Shown here: positions 23,738 through 35,856 of the stretch, piece by piece | How positions within the stretch are numbered: the first letter of the stretch is position 1 | Layout of the letters: the number at the start of each line of letters is the position of its first letter | Assembly: GCA_030998015.1 (NCBI GenBank) | Contig: JARWMV010000247.1 | Location: 372,001-436,000 of the forward strand | Direction of reading: 5' to 3' | Source: Ceratorhiza oryzae-sativae | Taxonomy: Eukaryota; Basidiomycota; Agaricomycetes; Cantharellales; Ceratobasidiaceae | DNA length: 64,000 nucleotides | Translations under genes and position numbers: made by a program | Notes under the pieces: model-generated | Database searches by the model: none | Seen by the model: the letters and a program-made list of their open reading frames with translations, nothing else | What the model was told of the DNA's origin: nothing

Positions 23738-24005
23738 TTCCCAGGGCGCTCGCGATAACGGATTGATTTGGCTGAGTTTTTCACAACTTGGCTGATGTAG
23801 CATATCACCCGTGATGTCAGAAACTGAGTCTGACATGTTTAGCAGAGCCTGTGTGTGCTTGAATATGAGATTTCCATGAATAGAAAGAAAGCTGAGTATG
23901 AGTGCACCCAAACAATTGGTCCTAGCTAGTCCCAGATCCATCAGATAGATCAAGTGGCAACTGGGATGAAGATACGAAGGTTCCCTCACCCTCAACTATC
24001 CAACC

Positions 24006-24916
24006 ATGGCCCATTCCGACTCTAATAGCTCTAGGCGAAGAAAATCCCCCAAAAACATCTCAAAGTCTATAAGCTCCTCACAACAACTTCATAAACATCC
24101 CACGTTCTATTTCAATGATAGCCTCGTAGCCATTCAGGTAAATAGTTTAATGTGGACAATATATCTATATACAACCCTCCATTGGACGGTTTGCACAGGT
24201 TGAGAATACCCTATTCAACGTGCATAAATCTCAACTGCTTAAATCTAGCACATTCAAAGACATGTTTTCCATTGGCAACAAAGCTTCCTCCACATGTGAC
24301 GAAATATGTCCTACCACAGCGGAAGGCACCGAAGATAATCCTATCAAACTGGATGGTGTACGCGCTGATGATTTCGAAAAACTCCTAACAATATTATATG
24401 CATTGTGGGTGACACTAGTTGCACTTTATCTGTGGATAAACCGTCTCACCTAGATTATTATCATTCAGTCACTACACTAACCAAAAACCTGCTGAAGATG
24501 CTTCAATTTTGGTACCTGCGCTGCGTCTCGCAAACATGTGGGACTTTCGCGAGCTGCGCGACATCTTGATCCCGCTTGCCGAAAAAACCCTCGACGACGT
24601 TGACAAAATTGTTCATGCTCGAGAGTTTGGTGTGGCTAAGTGGCTAATCCCCGCTCATGTACGATTGTGCCAGCGCGCTACATCTTTGAGTAAGGAAGAA
24701 GCGGAAAAAGTCGGATTTAACAGCCTATTGATTATCTCACACCTTCGGGAGAAAGCCCGGGCAACTTATAGCACCAATCAGGAGACCAATAACTCATACT
24801 GCTATAGTTGCGGACGATCGTATGGGGCTCAAATGACCTTCACTGCTCCAGATGCTTCCTACTTTGAGAAGCCCATCAAGGAATGGTACGATAGTAACTT
24901 CGAGCGTTTGGAATAA
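24006..24916 (+). CDS. BTB/POZ domain protein, copy 3
   Basis: Exons 24006-24137, 24199-24404 and 24469-24916 encode an intact 261-residue protein. The N-terminus is Ser/Lys-rich (SNSSRRRKSPKNISKSISSS). The BTB core follows: HPTFYFNDSLVAIQ, VENTLFNVHKSQLLKSSTFK and NPIKLDGVRADDFEKLLTIL. The second block is LVPALRLANMWDFRELRDIL with VDKIVHAREFGVAKWLIPAH. A CYSCG pair remains from the cysteine tail seen in copies 1 and 2. Intron positions agree with the other copies, except that the short first exon of copies 1 and 2 is fused into exon 1 here. It is clearly more diverged than the tandem pair, so it predates their duplication. Function is unknown; an adaptor role is inferred from the fold. Confidence 0.8.
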
Positions 24917-25148
24917 GTAGTCTTTCTGTCTTGTCGATTGAAGCTAATAAATGCCCTTTGTAAGCTCGAGTCTGTGGCGCCTCAATACCCCAGAGAGTGA
25001 AACCGCATCGCATATAACTGAGTTACAAAATTCGACATATTTCACACCTCAAATATAATTGAAGTAAATCTGAGTTGGCATAGCGCACTGCACGCCAACC
25101 AAATTCCTCGGCCAATCACATTAGCCCGCTCAGACCCAGACGAGACAT

Positions 25149-25587
25149 TTACTTTTTCTTGGTCTTCGTCGCAGCAGTGAGCTCCTGGACCTCTAGGCCT
25201 ACGTACAGCAAAGTTAGCGCGAGAGTAGATTAAGTTCCTGTAGATGTTCTTAAATGTGATGGGCAGCATCGGATTTACTCACTGGGAGGGAGGCTTTGTT
25301 TTAGTTTCTCCGCCTTCTCCGCGTCGTCGAGGGTCAATGTGTAGAGATATCGTGAGCACCTGATCTTAAACTTGGTCACCGTCTTGCCGCCAGAGACCTT
25401 TGGGGCAGTCTTCTTGACGCGCGCAGCTGCAATGTCGTTAGCCTGACTTCAAATAGAGCCAACCAAACCTACCCTTGGCATCCTTTCGGCTCGCGATGCT
25501 GATAAACTCCTTAATGTCGCGGATTTCTTTTGGCTATATTAATTATTTTCAGCAATGAGCACATATGCTCTGAACAACACTCACCAT
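25149..25587 (-). CDS. RPL38: 60S ribosomal protein eL38
   Basis: Four exons (25585-25587, 25473-25533, 25283-25426, 25149-25198) encode 85 residues. The first exon consists of the ATG alone, followed at once by a GTGAGT donor. The protein begins [20 protein letters not shown] and continues with [20 protein letters not shown] and [19 protein letters not shown]. It ends in TKTKKK. This is the full eL38 family signature and normal length. eL38 is a small constituent of the large ribosomal subunit. Intron-rich structure with an ATG-only first exon is common in basidiomycete ribosomal protein genes. The frame is intact. Confidence 0.95.
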
Positions 25588-26046
25588 TTTGACAAGAGTT
25601 CGAAGGTTCGTGGTCTGTCCACACAATCTGAATCCGAAGACCCCGGACCTGTGACATCACGTGACAAAGTGGCGAGCTCTGCTATACAGCACCATTCGAC
25701 ACGCTCGTCCAACCCCCACAATCGCAAATCGCAGCTTCGCAGCTTCCTTCATTTCACGCACTGTAAAGTTCGGATAATGTGCATCGTGTAGGCGCTCGTA
25801 GGCCAGGAGTATGTGCTGAACTCCTTTGTGCAGGTACAAAGGAGCGGATGAACCTGCTTTCTATCTATGCGCGAGGCTTTCCATTTGTGCCTCAAGAGAG
25901 CACGTTTCGATCATCGGAGACTTTTCTAGTACCCCACGGTGGATGCCATAAGAACTGGGAGTTTGGACCTGTCTCACTCGCCAGCCCTTGAGTACCTGGC
26001 CCAAACTCGACCTCTTGCCGGTTTCGGTCGCCTGTTTGTCAAGTGC

Positions 26047-27335
26047 ATGTCCAAGTTCCTCAAGTCCCTATTCGTTCGTGGGCGCGAGAAAGGCACTCAT
26101 CCCTTCCCTCTACCTCCTGAGATACTCGAGGCTATCGTCTCGCCACTCTCGCTCCCTGATCTCTATCGGGTAATCCGAGTCTGCCGAGCTTGTCGAGAAG
26201 TGGTAGAACCGCTGCTTTATGCGCACCTTCCGCTCGCTCGATTCCCTCAACGAGCGCTGCGATGCTGCGCTACGTTGCTAGCTAGGCACGACTTGGCCCG
26301 GGCAGTGGTCAGTTTTAGTGCTGAAACTGCTACTCCTTGGAATCGGGTCAAGCTCGCTCATCCACTCGAATCCGTGCAAATAACTGCTTTGAGAGAGGTA
26401 AGCCAAGTAGTATAATTTTGTATCAGGGAGCTGAGCGGCCTGGAAACCCATATAGGCGACGGGGCTGAAGTATTTGGATCTTGGGTGCATTCCGATTCTG
26501 GCGCTAGACATCCTAAACCATTGTACATTTCAGCTCAAGCATCTCGCATGGGAAACGGTGGACTGTCACCCAATACTGCACACTTTTTTGGAACGTCAGC
26601 CATCGATCCAATCGCTGGCACTCACCTCATTGGAGTCGTTCACTGGACTTCAGCCCGTACATGTACCACACCTTCGTTCGTTTTGTGGTCGGGCATCCCT
26701 CGCAGCCCAGGTCATACCCGGTCGACCTGTCGAAAATGTTATCATCAAGGGCGATCCGATTTATCCCGACCTTCTCGACGCTATACAAAAAATCGGAGCG
26801 GCAAATACCCCGGTTCGCGCCCTCGAGCTCTATTCTACTGGGCTTAATCTCGGGACGAGTCGAGAATGGTCAACCCCCAGGGGGTTTTTTCTCGAGTTAA
26901 CGTCAGCCCTGCCTCAGCTGCGGAAGCTCAGGTTGATGTTGAGAAATGAAGGGCAGGCGGATCTGATCAATGCTTTGACCGAAACGGTATATCATTTGTC
27001 GAACTGCAGTTAGCGTTGGCTCACATTTATCCTAGATTAAGGAGTTTATTGGCCACCTCAAAGACCTCCGCTGTTTTTCAATCAAGACGGACCTTGAACT
27101 GTTTCCCATGTACGCGACTCATTTGAGTGAGCGGCAAGAGGTCGAACTATGCAAACTTTGGCGCAAGTCATGTCCGCGTTTATCGGAGGTGGAGTATCTA
27201 TCTGCTCGACAATGGCGGTTAGCCAGCGGAAAATGGGAGAGGATCCCGACGAGTCTCCGCTTCGACGAACATGAGCTAGACAAGGTCTGGTCCAAAGATT
27301 TGAAACCTCCACGCGCGCATTCGGCTCCGATCTGA
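26047..27335 (+). CDS. F-box protein with leucine-rich C-terminal region
   Basis: Exons 26047-26397, 26456-26986 and 27036-27335 (351, 531 and 300 nt, all whole codons) give 393 residues. An F-box lies at about residues 20-60: FPLPPEILEAIVSPLSLPDL, YRVIRVCRACREVVEPLLYA. Leucine-rich, degenerate LRR-like sequence follows (LKYLDLGCIPILALDILNH; LPQLRKLRLML). F-box proteins are substrate receptors of SCF ubiquitin ligases, binding Skp1 through the F-box. The substrate cannot be guessed. No in-frame ATG exists upstream of 26047. Such F-box/LRR-like proteins are greatly expanded in Agaricomycetes. The gene is intact and ends only 110 bases before the Mtr4 start. Confidence 0.8.
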
Positions 27336-27444
27336 ATGTTGTATATACTTTCGTATTTATTGTTCATTGTTTGGTCGTGTCCTAGATTTGTCATCACCTG
27401 TGTACTCGATAATTTCGACCTTGTGTTTGACCGCGATCCTAGCC

Positions 27445-30400
27445 ATGGATGAGTTGTTCTCTCATATCACTGGCGACAATGACCCGGCTATGGACAAGGC
27501 ACTCACCGGGTCGGCCAAACCGAAGAAGAAGAAGCGAAAGGTCGCAGCTGAAGTGGCGGCAGAGGCCATGGATGTTGACGCGGGGGCGCCACCAGACGTC
27601 GATGAGGCGCCAGTTGCAGAGGAGCCGCTGCCCAAGAAGCCAAGGGTAGACAACAGTGAGACCGTCGAGGTTGATGCGGTCGAAGTTCAGGCGCAACGAG
27701 AGGTGGCCGCAAGCAGTGGTCTCACAGGCCAGGACACGTCTGAGCAAGGGGCGAGTCTGGTGTTGACCCATCAGGTGCGTACAGTTCTAGTGTGTCTTCA
27801 TTTGCTCACCATACTATAGGTCCGACACCAAGTCGCGCTTCCACCTGGTTATCCCTATGTACCCATCAAATCCCATGTTCCTCCAGAGAAGCCCGCACGG
27901 GAATATCCCTTTACGCTCGATCCTTTCCAACAGCTTTCGGTATACGCTATCGACCGAGACGAATCCGTCCTTGTTTCCGCGCACACTAGTGCTGGCAAAA
28001 CAGTTGTCGCAGAATATGCTATTGCCAAATGCCTACGGGACAAGCAGCGAGTTATTTATACGAGCCCCATCAAGGTACATACACCGTCAGAGAAACCAAA
28101 ATGTACTCACAAGTGCTTAGGCTTTGAGCAACCAAAAATACCGAGAAATGTTGGCCGAGTTTGGCGACGTTGGGCTGATGACCGGAGACGTGACTATCAA
28201 TCCGACTGCCTCATGTTTGGTTATGACCACTGAAGTGAGTCTAGTACGAGGAGAGTGTCACAGCATTTAACAATCTGGCTAGATTCTTCGTTCCATGCTA
28301 TACCGAGGTTCGGAGATTATGCGTGAAGTAGCTTGGGTCATCTTTGACGAGATCCACTACATGCGTGATGCTGGTTCGTAATCCCTAACGCCCCTTGGGA
28401 CCACTACTCAATCGGAAAATAGAGCGAGGAGTTGTTTGGGAAGAGACTATCATTCTACTACCCCACAAAGTCCACTATGTGTTTCTCTCTGCCACCATCC
28501 CCAATGCCATGGAGTTTGCGCACTGGATCACCAAAACACACGAGCAGCCTTGCCATGTCGTTTATACTAATTTCCGCCCAACTCCCCTTCAACACTATCT
28601 CTTTCCTTCTGGTGGCGATGGAATCTATCTGGTTGTCAATGAAAAGAGCGAGTTTCGAGAGGACAACTTTCAAAAGGCGATGGGCAAGCTGGCTGGCACC
28701 CAGGGCGAGGACCCAGCGGACCCACTCGGTGGACGAAACAAAAAAGGCAAGACGAGAAAGGGCGGTCCCACTAAAGGTGCGCCTTTTGTCGTTGTATCTG
28801 ACACGGTCTAATGAGAGTAGGTCAATCCGACATTTACAAGATTGTAAAGATGATCATGGCGAAGAACTATAACCCTGTAATCGTCTTTGCGTTTAGCAAG
28901 CGTGAATGCGAGGCTCTGGCGCTTCAAATGTCCAAGCTGGAATGCAACTCGGAGGAAGAACAGGAGATGGTTCAGAAGGTGTTTACCAACGCAATCGCTG
29001 CTCTATCCGAAGAGGATCGCCAGCTCCCTCAGATCGAGCACTTGCTGCCTCTTCTCAAGCGCGGCATTGGCATTCATCATGGTGGCTTGCTCCCAATTCT
29101 CAAGGAGGTCATCGAGATTCTGTTCCAAGAAGGATTGATCAAGGTTCTGTTTGCGACCGAGACGTTCTCGATTGGGTTGAACATGCCTGCAAAGACTGTG
29201 GTTTTTACCGATGTCGAAAAGTTTGATGGACGATCGATGCGCCCTCTATCGTCTGGCGAGTATATCCAAATGTCGGGTCGTGCCGGACGTCGTGGCCTTG
29301 ACGATCGAGGAGTGGTGATCATGATGGTCAATGCGAAACTGGAGCCGGCAACCGCAAAGGGGATGGTCAAGGGAGAGGCAGATCGGTTGGATTCAGCGTT
29401 TCATTTAGGGTACAACATGGTGCTTAACCTAATGAGGGTGGAAGGCGTTAGTCCAGAGTACATGCTCGAACGGTGCTTTTACCAATTTCAGAATGGCGCC
29501 AAGGTTCCGGGACTGGAGACTCGTGAGTACTAGGAACCCAGATTGAGCCTGGCTAATGATTATGTAGAGCTGGCTGAGCTGGAGGAGAAAAAGGCTGGGC
29601 TTATTGTACCTGAGGAAGAGTCTATTGGGGAGTACTATGATATCCGAAAGCAGCTCGACGATCTCGGAAACGACTTCCGGGCTGTGATCACGCATCCCAC
29701 TTATGCGCTGCCCTTTTTGCAACCTGGGCGACTTGTTACTGTCAAGCATGGCGATCAAGATTTTGATTGGGGAGTGGTTGTGAACTTTTCGCAGCGTACC
29801 GCACCTAAGGTGAGTCAGGGTGGTCGAGTATGCGGCAACGACTCATTGTCAATAGACGAAATCGGCTATGGCTGCGTTCGAGGCCCTTCCACCCCAGGAA
29901 AAGTATGTCGTCGACGTACTTTTGAACTGTGTGAAAGGATCCACCTCCAAGTCCGGGTCAGAGGGAGGTACATTTAGGCCGTGTCCTCCTGGACAAGAGG
30001 GCGAGCCGCTCGTTTGTCCGGTCTTGTTGTCGACTATTGCAAGCATCAGCCATTTGCGGGTTCATTTGCCAAAGGATTTGCGGGCAGCGGCCCAACGAGA
30101 AACACTTTGGAAGGTCGTGCTCGAGATTAAGCGCCGATTCCCGAAAGGACTCGCGCTGCTCGACCCAATCGAAAACATGAATATCAGGGACGCCAAGTTC
30201 AAGGAGCTGGTCGAGGTGAGTCATAGTAGGCGCCGGCGACGCTTGCTCACATTTCCTAGCGCATTGCCACACTGGAGCGACGCCTTGAAGCCCATAAGCT
30301 GCACACCGACCCTCGGTTGCCAACGATGTATGATGCCTACGCTCAAAAGCAGGATCTCGTGGGAGAAATCCGGGTACTCAAAAAGACTTTGGCCGCTGCG

Positions 30401-31105
30401 CACGACGTTATGCAAATGGACGAGCTTAAATGCCGAAAGCGCGTGCTCCGTAGACTTGGGTTCGCCAGCGCAAACGACGTAGTGGAAATCAAAGGCCGCG
30501 TGGCATGCGAGATTAGTACTGGCGACGAGTTGCTCTTGACCGAGATGATTTTTAATGGCGTATTCAATAAATTGCTGCCAGAACAGTGTGCTGCACTACT
30601 GAGCTGCTTTGTCTTTAGCGAAAAGGTGAGCTGGAAATTGTTTCAAGCGCAGGAGCTAAAACCTAGGCAGAGCGAGCAAGCAACCAAGCTCAAGGAAGAA
30701 CTAGCCGGGCCGTTGCGAGTACTCCAGGAAACCGCGCGCCGGATCGCCAAGGTTTCGAAGGAATCCAAGCTTCCGCTCGACGAGGAAGAGTATGTCCAGT
30801 CGTTCAAGGTTGAACTAATGGACGCTGTCTTGCAGTGGTGTCGCGGTGCCAAGTTTGCGGATATATGCAGTGTCAGTTTCGATAGTATCATTTCTGGATA
30901 TTTTGTTGACGCTCTTTTCCAGATGACTGACCAGTTTGAAGGAAGTCTAATTCGTGTTTTTAGGCGGTTGCAAGAGCTCATTCGCCAGATGACCCAAGCG
31001 GCCCATGCAATCGGTAACACAGAGCTGGAAGAAAAGTTTACTAAAGCGTCCGAGATGCTCGAACGTCAAAACTCGGTCATTTTCTGTTCGTCGTTGTATC
31101 TATAG
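27445..31105 (+). CDS. MTR4: Exosome RNA helicase Mtr4 (Ski2-like)
   Basis: Eleven exons (27445-27774, 27820-28074, 28121-28234, 28283-28373, 28423-28776, 28821-29522, 29568-29809, 29856-30215, 30260-30625, 30671-30871, 30923-31105) give 1065 residues, the usual Mtr4 length. A basic nuclear signal KPKKKKRKV lies at residues 25-33. The helicase core has motif I TSAGKT (166-171), motif II DEIH (255-258), SATIPN (motif III) and motif [12 protein letters not shown] from 531. The arch/KOW insertion and a C-terminal DSHCT domain follow ([20 protein letters not shown]). The protein ends in FCSSLYL, close to the conserved end of the family. Mtr4 unwinds RNA for the nuclear exosome and is the helicase of the TRAMP complex. 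The introns at 30626-30670 (45 nt) and 30872-30922 (51 nt) are stop-free multiples of three. Confidence 0.95.
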
Positions 31106-31181
31106 AGTCGTGCTATGAGGTCTATTATAGTCATGTATGCCGAGGATTTGAGAGGTATTTCTTGGCCGAAAGTAGTAGTAA

Positions 31182-31268
31182 CCCTTGGTAGCTCAGCTGG
31201 AAGAGCGTGAGACTGTAACGGCTACGTATGTAATCTCAAGGTCATTGGTTCGATCCCGATCCGAGGGA
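31182..31268 (+). tRNA. tRNA-Tyr(GTA) with 14-nt intron
   Basis: The acceptor stem CCCTTGG pairs with CCGAGGG, with one wobble pair. The D arm reads TAGCTCAGCTGG. The anticodon stem TGAGA/TCTCA encloses CTGTAA plus an intron of about 14 bases in the standard position after base 37. The T arm is ATTGG-TTCGATC-CCGAT. The anticodon GTA and the obligatory intron fit eukaryotic tRNA-Tyr. It lies in the short gap between Mtr4 and the GT32 gene. Confidence 0.85.
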
Positions 31269-31535
31269 CTCCTTTTTAGACGGCTTCTCAACCCTGACTG
31301 CCAGCAACCAGAAATGATTTGCAACAGCCTAAAAGTCGACAGGTTTTTGTATTGAACCAGGATGAACTCTCAAGGAAATTCATTTTTTAAACCATCGAGA
31401 GATATTCTCTGCCAGTTACGCCGGATAATACTGTTTCCGTATAGAGTGCTCGAGTCGTCAAGGGGTGGTTCAGCACGGTCACGTGCATTCGCGCCTCTCT
31501 AACTACTACCACCGCGAAAAAACTCGGCCAACTGG

Positions 31536-33748
31536 ATGTGGTCGTACGAAAAGACGCGTCGGTCACCCTTGCCGACCAATGCCGTTGAAGAAAAAATTAC
31601 TTGACGTCGCGCCCCTCAGCCTGGACTACGCTTTTGTCTGTGCCGCTCGGTCGCCGTCGATTGAGAATCGCCCTCCCTCTTCCGCATGCAGCACGAGGAT
31701 TAGCATCGTCAGGTCTAGGACGGTGTAGCATAATCACAGCATTCATTTTTCTGTGCTTGTTTGGATATGCGCTTTTAAAACGTCTTGTGCATACTGACCG
31801 AGACTGGTCACAACCATTTACGAAACCACCAACACTCGTTTTCAGTCAGCCCGAGCTGAGGAAGATTTGGGAGTGGGAGATTGCCAGCGGACATTATCCG
31901 AGTTCAAGACCAAGTACGTTCGTTCTCTTCATCCTCTTGCTATACTGATTAGCGCAGTACCCTCGGTCATTGAGCTATCGAAGCCTCCTCAAAATCCTAG
32001 CTTGCCAGCAGCAGGGTGGATCAACAATGAGCTCCAAGTATCTGGTCAAGATGTCACCTATTCGATTGGCACAGGTTTCCCTCGCCGATACCTGACCATG
32101 AAACAGCACCGCCAGAATTTCAATTATCCCCCGCGGCCACCAGCAGGCGCCATTGCAGACCTGGATATGATCATGGACCGCTGCGAATTTTCGACCAACA
32201 AGGTAAGTCGACACCTTGCAATCAAACGGCTACTAACACGATCATAGTACGTCAAAGACTGCCTCGAGTTTATGAGGGTCGGAACTGGTTTGGATGGTGA
32301 CCAGCGCGTACGACGCACCAATCTTGACCAATACAACTATATCTTTGTCGAAGAAGAGACCGAAAGCACTACCTCGCCAAAACCCTTGCCGAGCGCAACA
32401 AGCGCGAAGGCCAAGCTGGTATTTAACCGCCAGGGTCACGTCGAGCCGCCGCTTGTACTCCCCCCGCCTAGACCCGTTCAAATGTTCAACGGCACTTGCC
32501 ACCCCGATTACCCCCGCATATATCATACTTATTGGGCCGGTCCGTTTACAGATAAGCCATATGCTGCTCTCATGTCCTACTTGTTCACCCAGAATCTTGG
32601 GCTGGGAGAAGATCCAAGCACACCCCTGGGCTATTGCCGGCCTCAGTTTTGGGTGTGGATTAATCCCCAACCAGGATCTTTTGTACTCAGCCCTAGTGCT
32701 GAGCGTGAAATGTTTGACAATCTCAAGATCAATCCATGGGCCGCTCCATTCCTGCACCCGCGGTTCGCCGACGTGATCAAGTTCAAGCTGTGGAACATTA
32801 CCGAGCGGCTAGACTCAATCACCGAAATCAAGGACGAATGGCGCAAATACAAGGACAGTTTGTTCAACTCGGGCGGATACGTTTACAAGGTCAAATCCGA
32901 CGTCCCATCGAATAACACCGAACCTGACAATAGCCAAGAAAAAATTGAGACCATCCTCTCGGACATGGCACGATTTCTTCTATGCCACAAATTCGGTGGG
33001 ATCTACCTCGACGCCGATACAATTCTCCTACGCGATTGGGAAGAGCTATGGGGGTGGCGCGGGGCGTTTGCGTACCGCTGGTCTTTCCACGAAGAGTACA
33101 ATACGGCAGTCTTTCGTCTGAGCCCAAGGAGCGCGATAGGCACATTTTTATTCCGTACAGCTCTCCGCAACGGATTCGATCTTCATCCCATGACCATCTG
33201 GAGATATATGCGAGACGCGCACCTACAGGGACTCCTGCTTCAACTCCCTGATGCGCTATTCGATAGCACATGGCTACACTGGGAAGGGTACCAGAGAGAC
33301 AAACCTCCATTCCCGGCGTTTACTGAGTGAGTGCCCTTAGAAAAGACCGAAATTGAACTAACCCAAGAACAGTTTCAAGCACTTTTTTAAACCTCCTCGT
33401 TCCGAGGGAGCTGCCCCCAGTGCGCTCGGATTCCCAGGTTTCTTCTCTGGCGCCTTTTCTTATCATTACCATAACTGCCGGGATATGCTATTCGATCCAG
33501 CCCGTAACTACCCAGACCTTGGCGCCCGCTTTGCCAAAGGGGAGCTGCGAGCTAAAGAAGCTATACGAGAACTCCGAGCCAAGGAAGCACTACAAACACA
33601 AACTCGCGCCAAGGATGATACGAGCCCAGAACCTGAAGAGCCAGAAGACGAAGAAGATTTGTCTTGGTCTACGGTAATGAAGCGTACGTTTGAAGCGTAT
33701 ATACGAGGGGAGCGGCCTAATATGTATGGAGAATGGATTCGGTGGTGA
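31536..33748 (+). CDS. Glycosyltransferase family 32, type II Golgi membrane protein
   Basis: Exons 31536-31557 (tentative), 31620-31913, 31958-32202, 32248-33326 and 33373-33748 give 671 residues. The first exon (MWSYEKT) was chosen because no in-frame ATG precedes the membrane anchor and its phase fits. A single signal-anchor lies at about residues 44-60 (SIITAFIFLCLFGYALL). The catalytic domain has PRIYHTYWAGPFTDKPYAA, DMARFLLCHKFGGIYLDADT with the DXD motif D442-A-D444, then LLRDWEELWGW. This is the Gly_transf_sug/GT32 signature; the family includes alpha-mannosyl and related transferases that use nucleotide sugars in the Golgi lumen. The C-terminal tail is charged and helical (KGELRAKEAIRELRAKEAL). 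Donor and acceptor sugars cannot be told from sequence. Confidence 0.85.
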
Positions 33749-34992
33749 TTTATCTGTACGCATAGGGTATATAGGACAATTTAGTTTAGAGCCGGTGGTA
33801 CTTTAGAGCTAGCAGGCCGAATAAATCCGCACGCAACAATACACGCGGTCAGAATGTGTGGCCTTGAATCCTTCTACGTTTCGCCGGGCCGTACTTCAGA
33901 GTTGCCTATACTCGCGAAATGATCACTCGCTGGCGCCACACATTCGAGAGTACAGCGCGCTAGTTCAGGGTTTTTAAAAGCCTGAATAGACTCCTATTCG
34001 ATTGTATAGGCTCTCCCCAATGGTACGTACCAAAAAATCATACGTATTTGGACGCGAATGAGCGTTGACGTGAGTGCGGTTTAGAGGAACCTATTTCGTG
34101 ACCATGAATACAAAACGTTATGAGACATATATGGCCAGAAAGCAAGGTATTCCGAGATATAGGCTCTCCTTTGGTTTCTCCAGGAGAGTGGATAGCATAT
34201 GTACAACAACGCTAAGGGTACCCCACCGCCCCCGCAGGCGCATACACCCACCAACTAAGGAACTGATGGACACGAGTAAGAAATGAACTATATATTCTAA
34301 GGTAAAAACAAGACGCCCCAAATTTACCCGACCCACACCTGTTCCGACCATCGATAGATGACTGTGACTCTGTCCCTACTCATTCACTGGAGCGCGGTGC
34401 AATTCTTGTAGTCGACTTGACCTGTGCCCGAGTCACGTCGAGATAAGGCAGTCCGGGGATATGCCAGATGAGACCAGCGAGTGTAATATAATATTTTAAA
34501 GGGGATGGATAGGAGGTTGGGGCCGTTCAAGGCAACGAAGTGCACGACCAAGAGTTTATGCGATAGCTTGTTGTTCCACCATGTAAAATCCACATTTTCA
34601 CTCATCCAAGGCGCTTATGATTATTTCTGGTAGCCCGATTATTGCGTTCGGTCCTGAAAACTGCGTTACTCATGGCTGAGGGGGGGGGGTTGGATGGGCG
34701 TCCTTTAATAGCTATACCCAGAGACGGTCAACGCTCCGCTGGTGTCTTTGCAGCTGGGACAACATGAATGCCCATAAGCCTGCCGGATGATAAACCAAGC
34801 TTCTTATGTGGCAGGCTCCTCCAAACGAATCCCCGCCGCCAGGAACTGCCATCGATCAAGAGAAACTTGCGGGTCTAGGACCGAGTTCAAAGGGGGGTAG
34901 CTGTTAATCAAGAATAAGCAATCGTATTACACTGCGCTCCCAAGGCGCTACCAGACTATACAGCCAGACATCCAAGTCTATTTTCAGAGTGC
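33749..34992. other. Gene-free stretch
   Basis: Mostly AT-rich DNA between the convergent GT32 and Sec61 beta genes, so it holds two 3' untranslated regions. A G-run of about ten bases sits at 34680. No coding frame or RNA gene is seen. Confidence 0.45.
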
Positions 34993-35529
34993 CTACTTGG
35001 AAAAGTAGCGCACAAGTTTTGCCGAAATGTGGAGGAAGAAGATGGAGGCAATGAAGGACAACGACAACATCATGACAACGAATGGGTCACTACACACGAT
35101 CGCATGCCACGTCAGATCCAACATGAGGATATGCGTGCTGAGATGGCTACTCACACGCGCAGGCCAGCCGAATCGTCAGTGTACAGCTTGAGCATGGTGT
35201 TGCTCGAACCGCCAGCACCTGCGGCACGCGACGAGTTTGGTTTTTGTGCAGCCTGGTTCGTTGCGCGACGACTGTGACATGTAAAATGTCAGTGTCTCAT
35301 TTGCCGAGCGCACATCCAACAAAATCCTTTCGGTACAGAGGCGCATGAAGCAAGAAAGACTTACCGTACTTGACCAGCACCAGGAGGGCGCGCAATTGCA
35401 CCAGCAGATCCAGGTCGAGGCGGTTGGCCGGCAGGAGCACCGACGGGCGAAGAGGGGCGGCTGGAGTCAGACTGTAGGTGCCATATTAGCCGGTTGCACA
35501 ACATATAACATGGTTTTTGCGCACCATTT
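34993..35529 (-). CDS. SBH1: Sec61 translocon subunit beta
   Basis: Four exons (35527-35529, 35365-35471, 35155-35271, 34993-35089) encode 107 residues. As in the eL38 gene, the first exon is only the ATG, here followed by a GTGCGC donor. The N-terminal half is Ser/Pro/Gly-rich (SDSSRPSSPVGAPAGQ). The conserved block SRAAGAGGSSNTMLKLYTDD is followed by SAGLRVDPFVVMMLSLSFIA. The single C-terminal membrane anchor continues SIFFLHISAKLVRYFSK. This is the Sec61-beta family signature of a tail-anchored ER protein. Together with Sec61 alpha and gamma it forms the protein-conducting channel. Yeast has two paralogs, SBH1 and SBH2, so the symbol is approximate. Confidence 0.93.
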
Positions 35530-35856
35530 TCTGAAATTTTTTGACGGAAGGAGTGAGGGAGGGAGATGGTGGTGGTGAGCTGGATGTGGTCGTGTAAGGA
35601 GCGGCTCCAGCGAGAACGAGGACGTGGCATAAACTAATACACAGCCACTGTATGAACCACTCACGTGTCGATCCAAAATCCTGTTGCCCTACTAAAGATT
35701 ATTCACGCCAATTTTAGAACGGGATATCACAGAAGCGCTCCGAAATCCATTAAACCAACCGATAAAAAGAAGGAAACGGTGAGGTTCATGAAATCAGTTC
35801 GTTTTGTAAATTGAGAGCAGAATGTATAGATCACTTAAGAGACGATATCCCACGAA

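Larger units (their letters stand above)
22706..24005. other. Gene-free AT-rich spacer with short repeats
   Basis: No coding exon is supported. The stretch holds a 21-bp tandem duplication with an inverted copy (23135-23264), a TA microsatellite (23580-23603) and a nested hairpin (23626-23737). It probably includes the right end of the Plavaka-like element. Confidence 0.45.

Noticed and set aside
15071..24005. Terminal inverted repeats or target-site duplications of the Plavaka-like element
   Set aside because: Visual comparison of both flanks gave only short chance matches, so no ends are claimed.
24155..24453. Extra ORFs inside BTB copy 3
   Set aside because: They run through introns and disagree with the exon alignment to copies 1 and 2.
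25555..25791. Plus-strand ORF overlapping the eL38 start
   Set aside because: It is antisense to the ATG exon and first intron of the eL38 gene and has no family resemblance.
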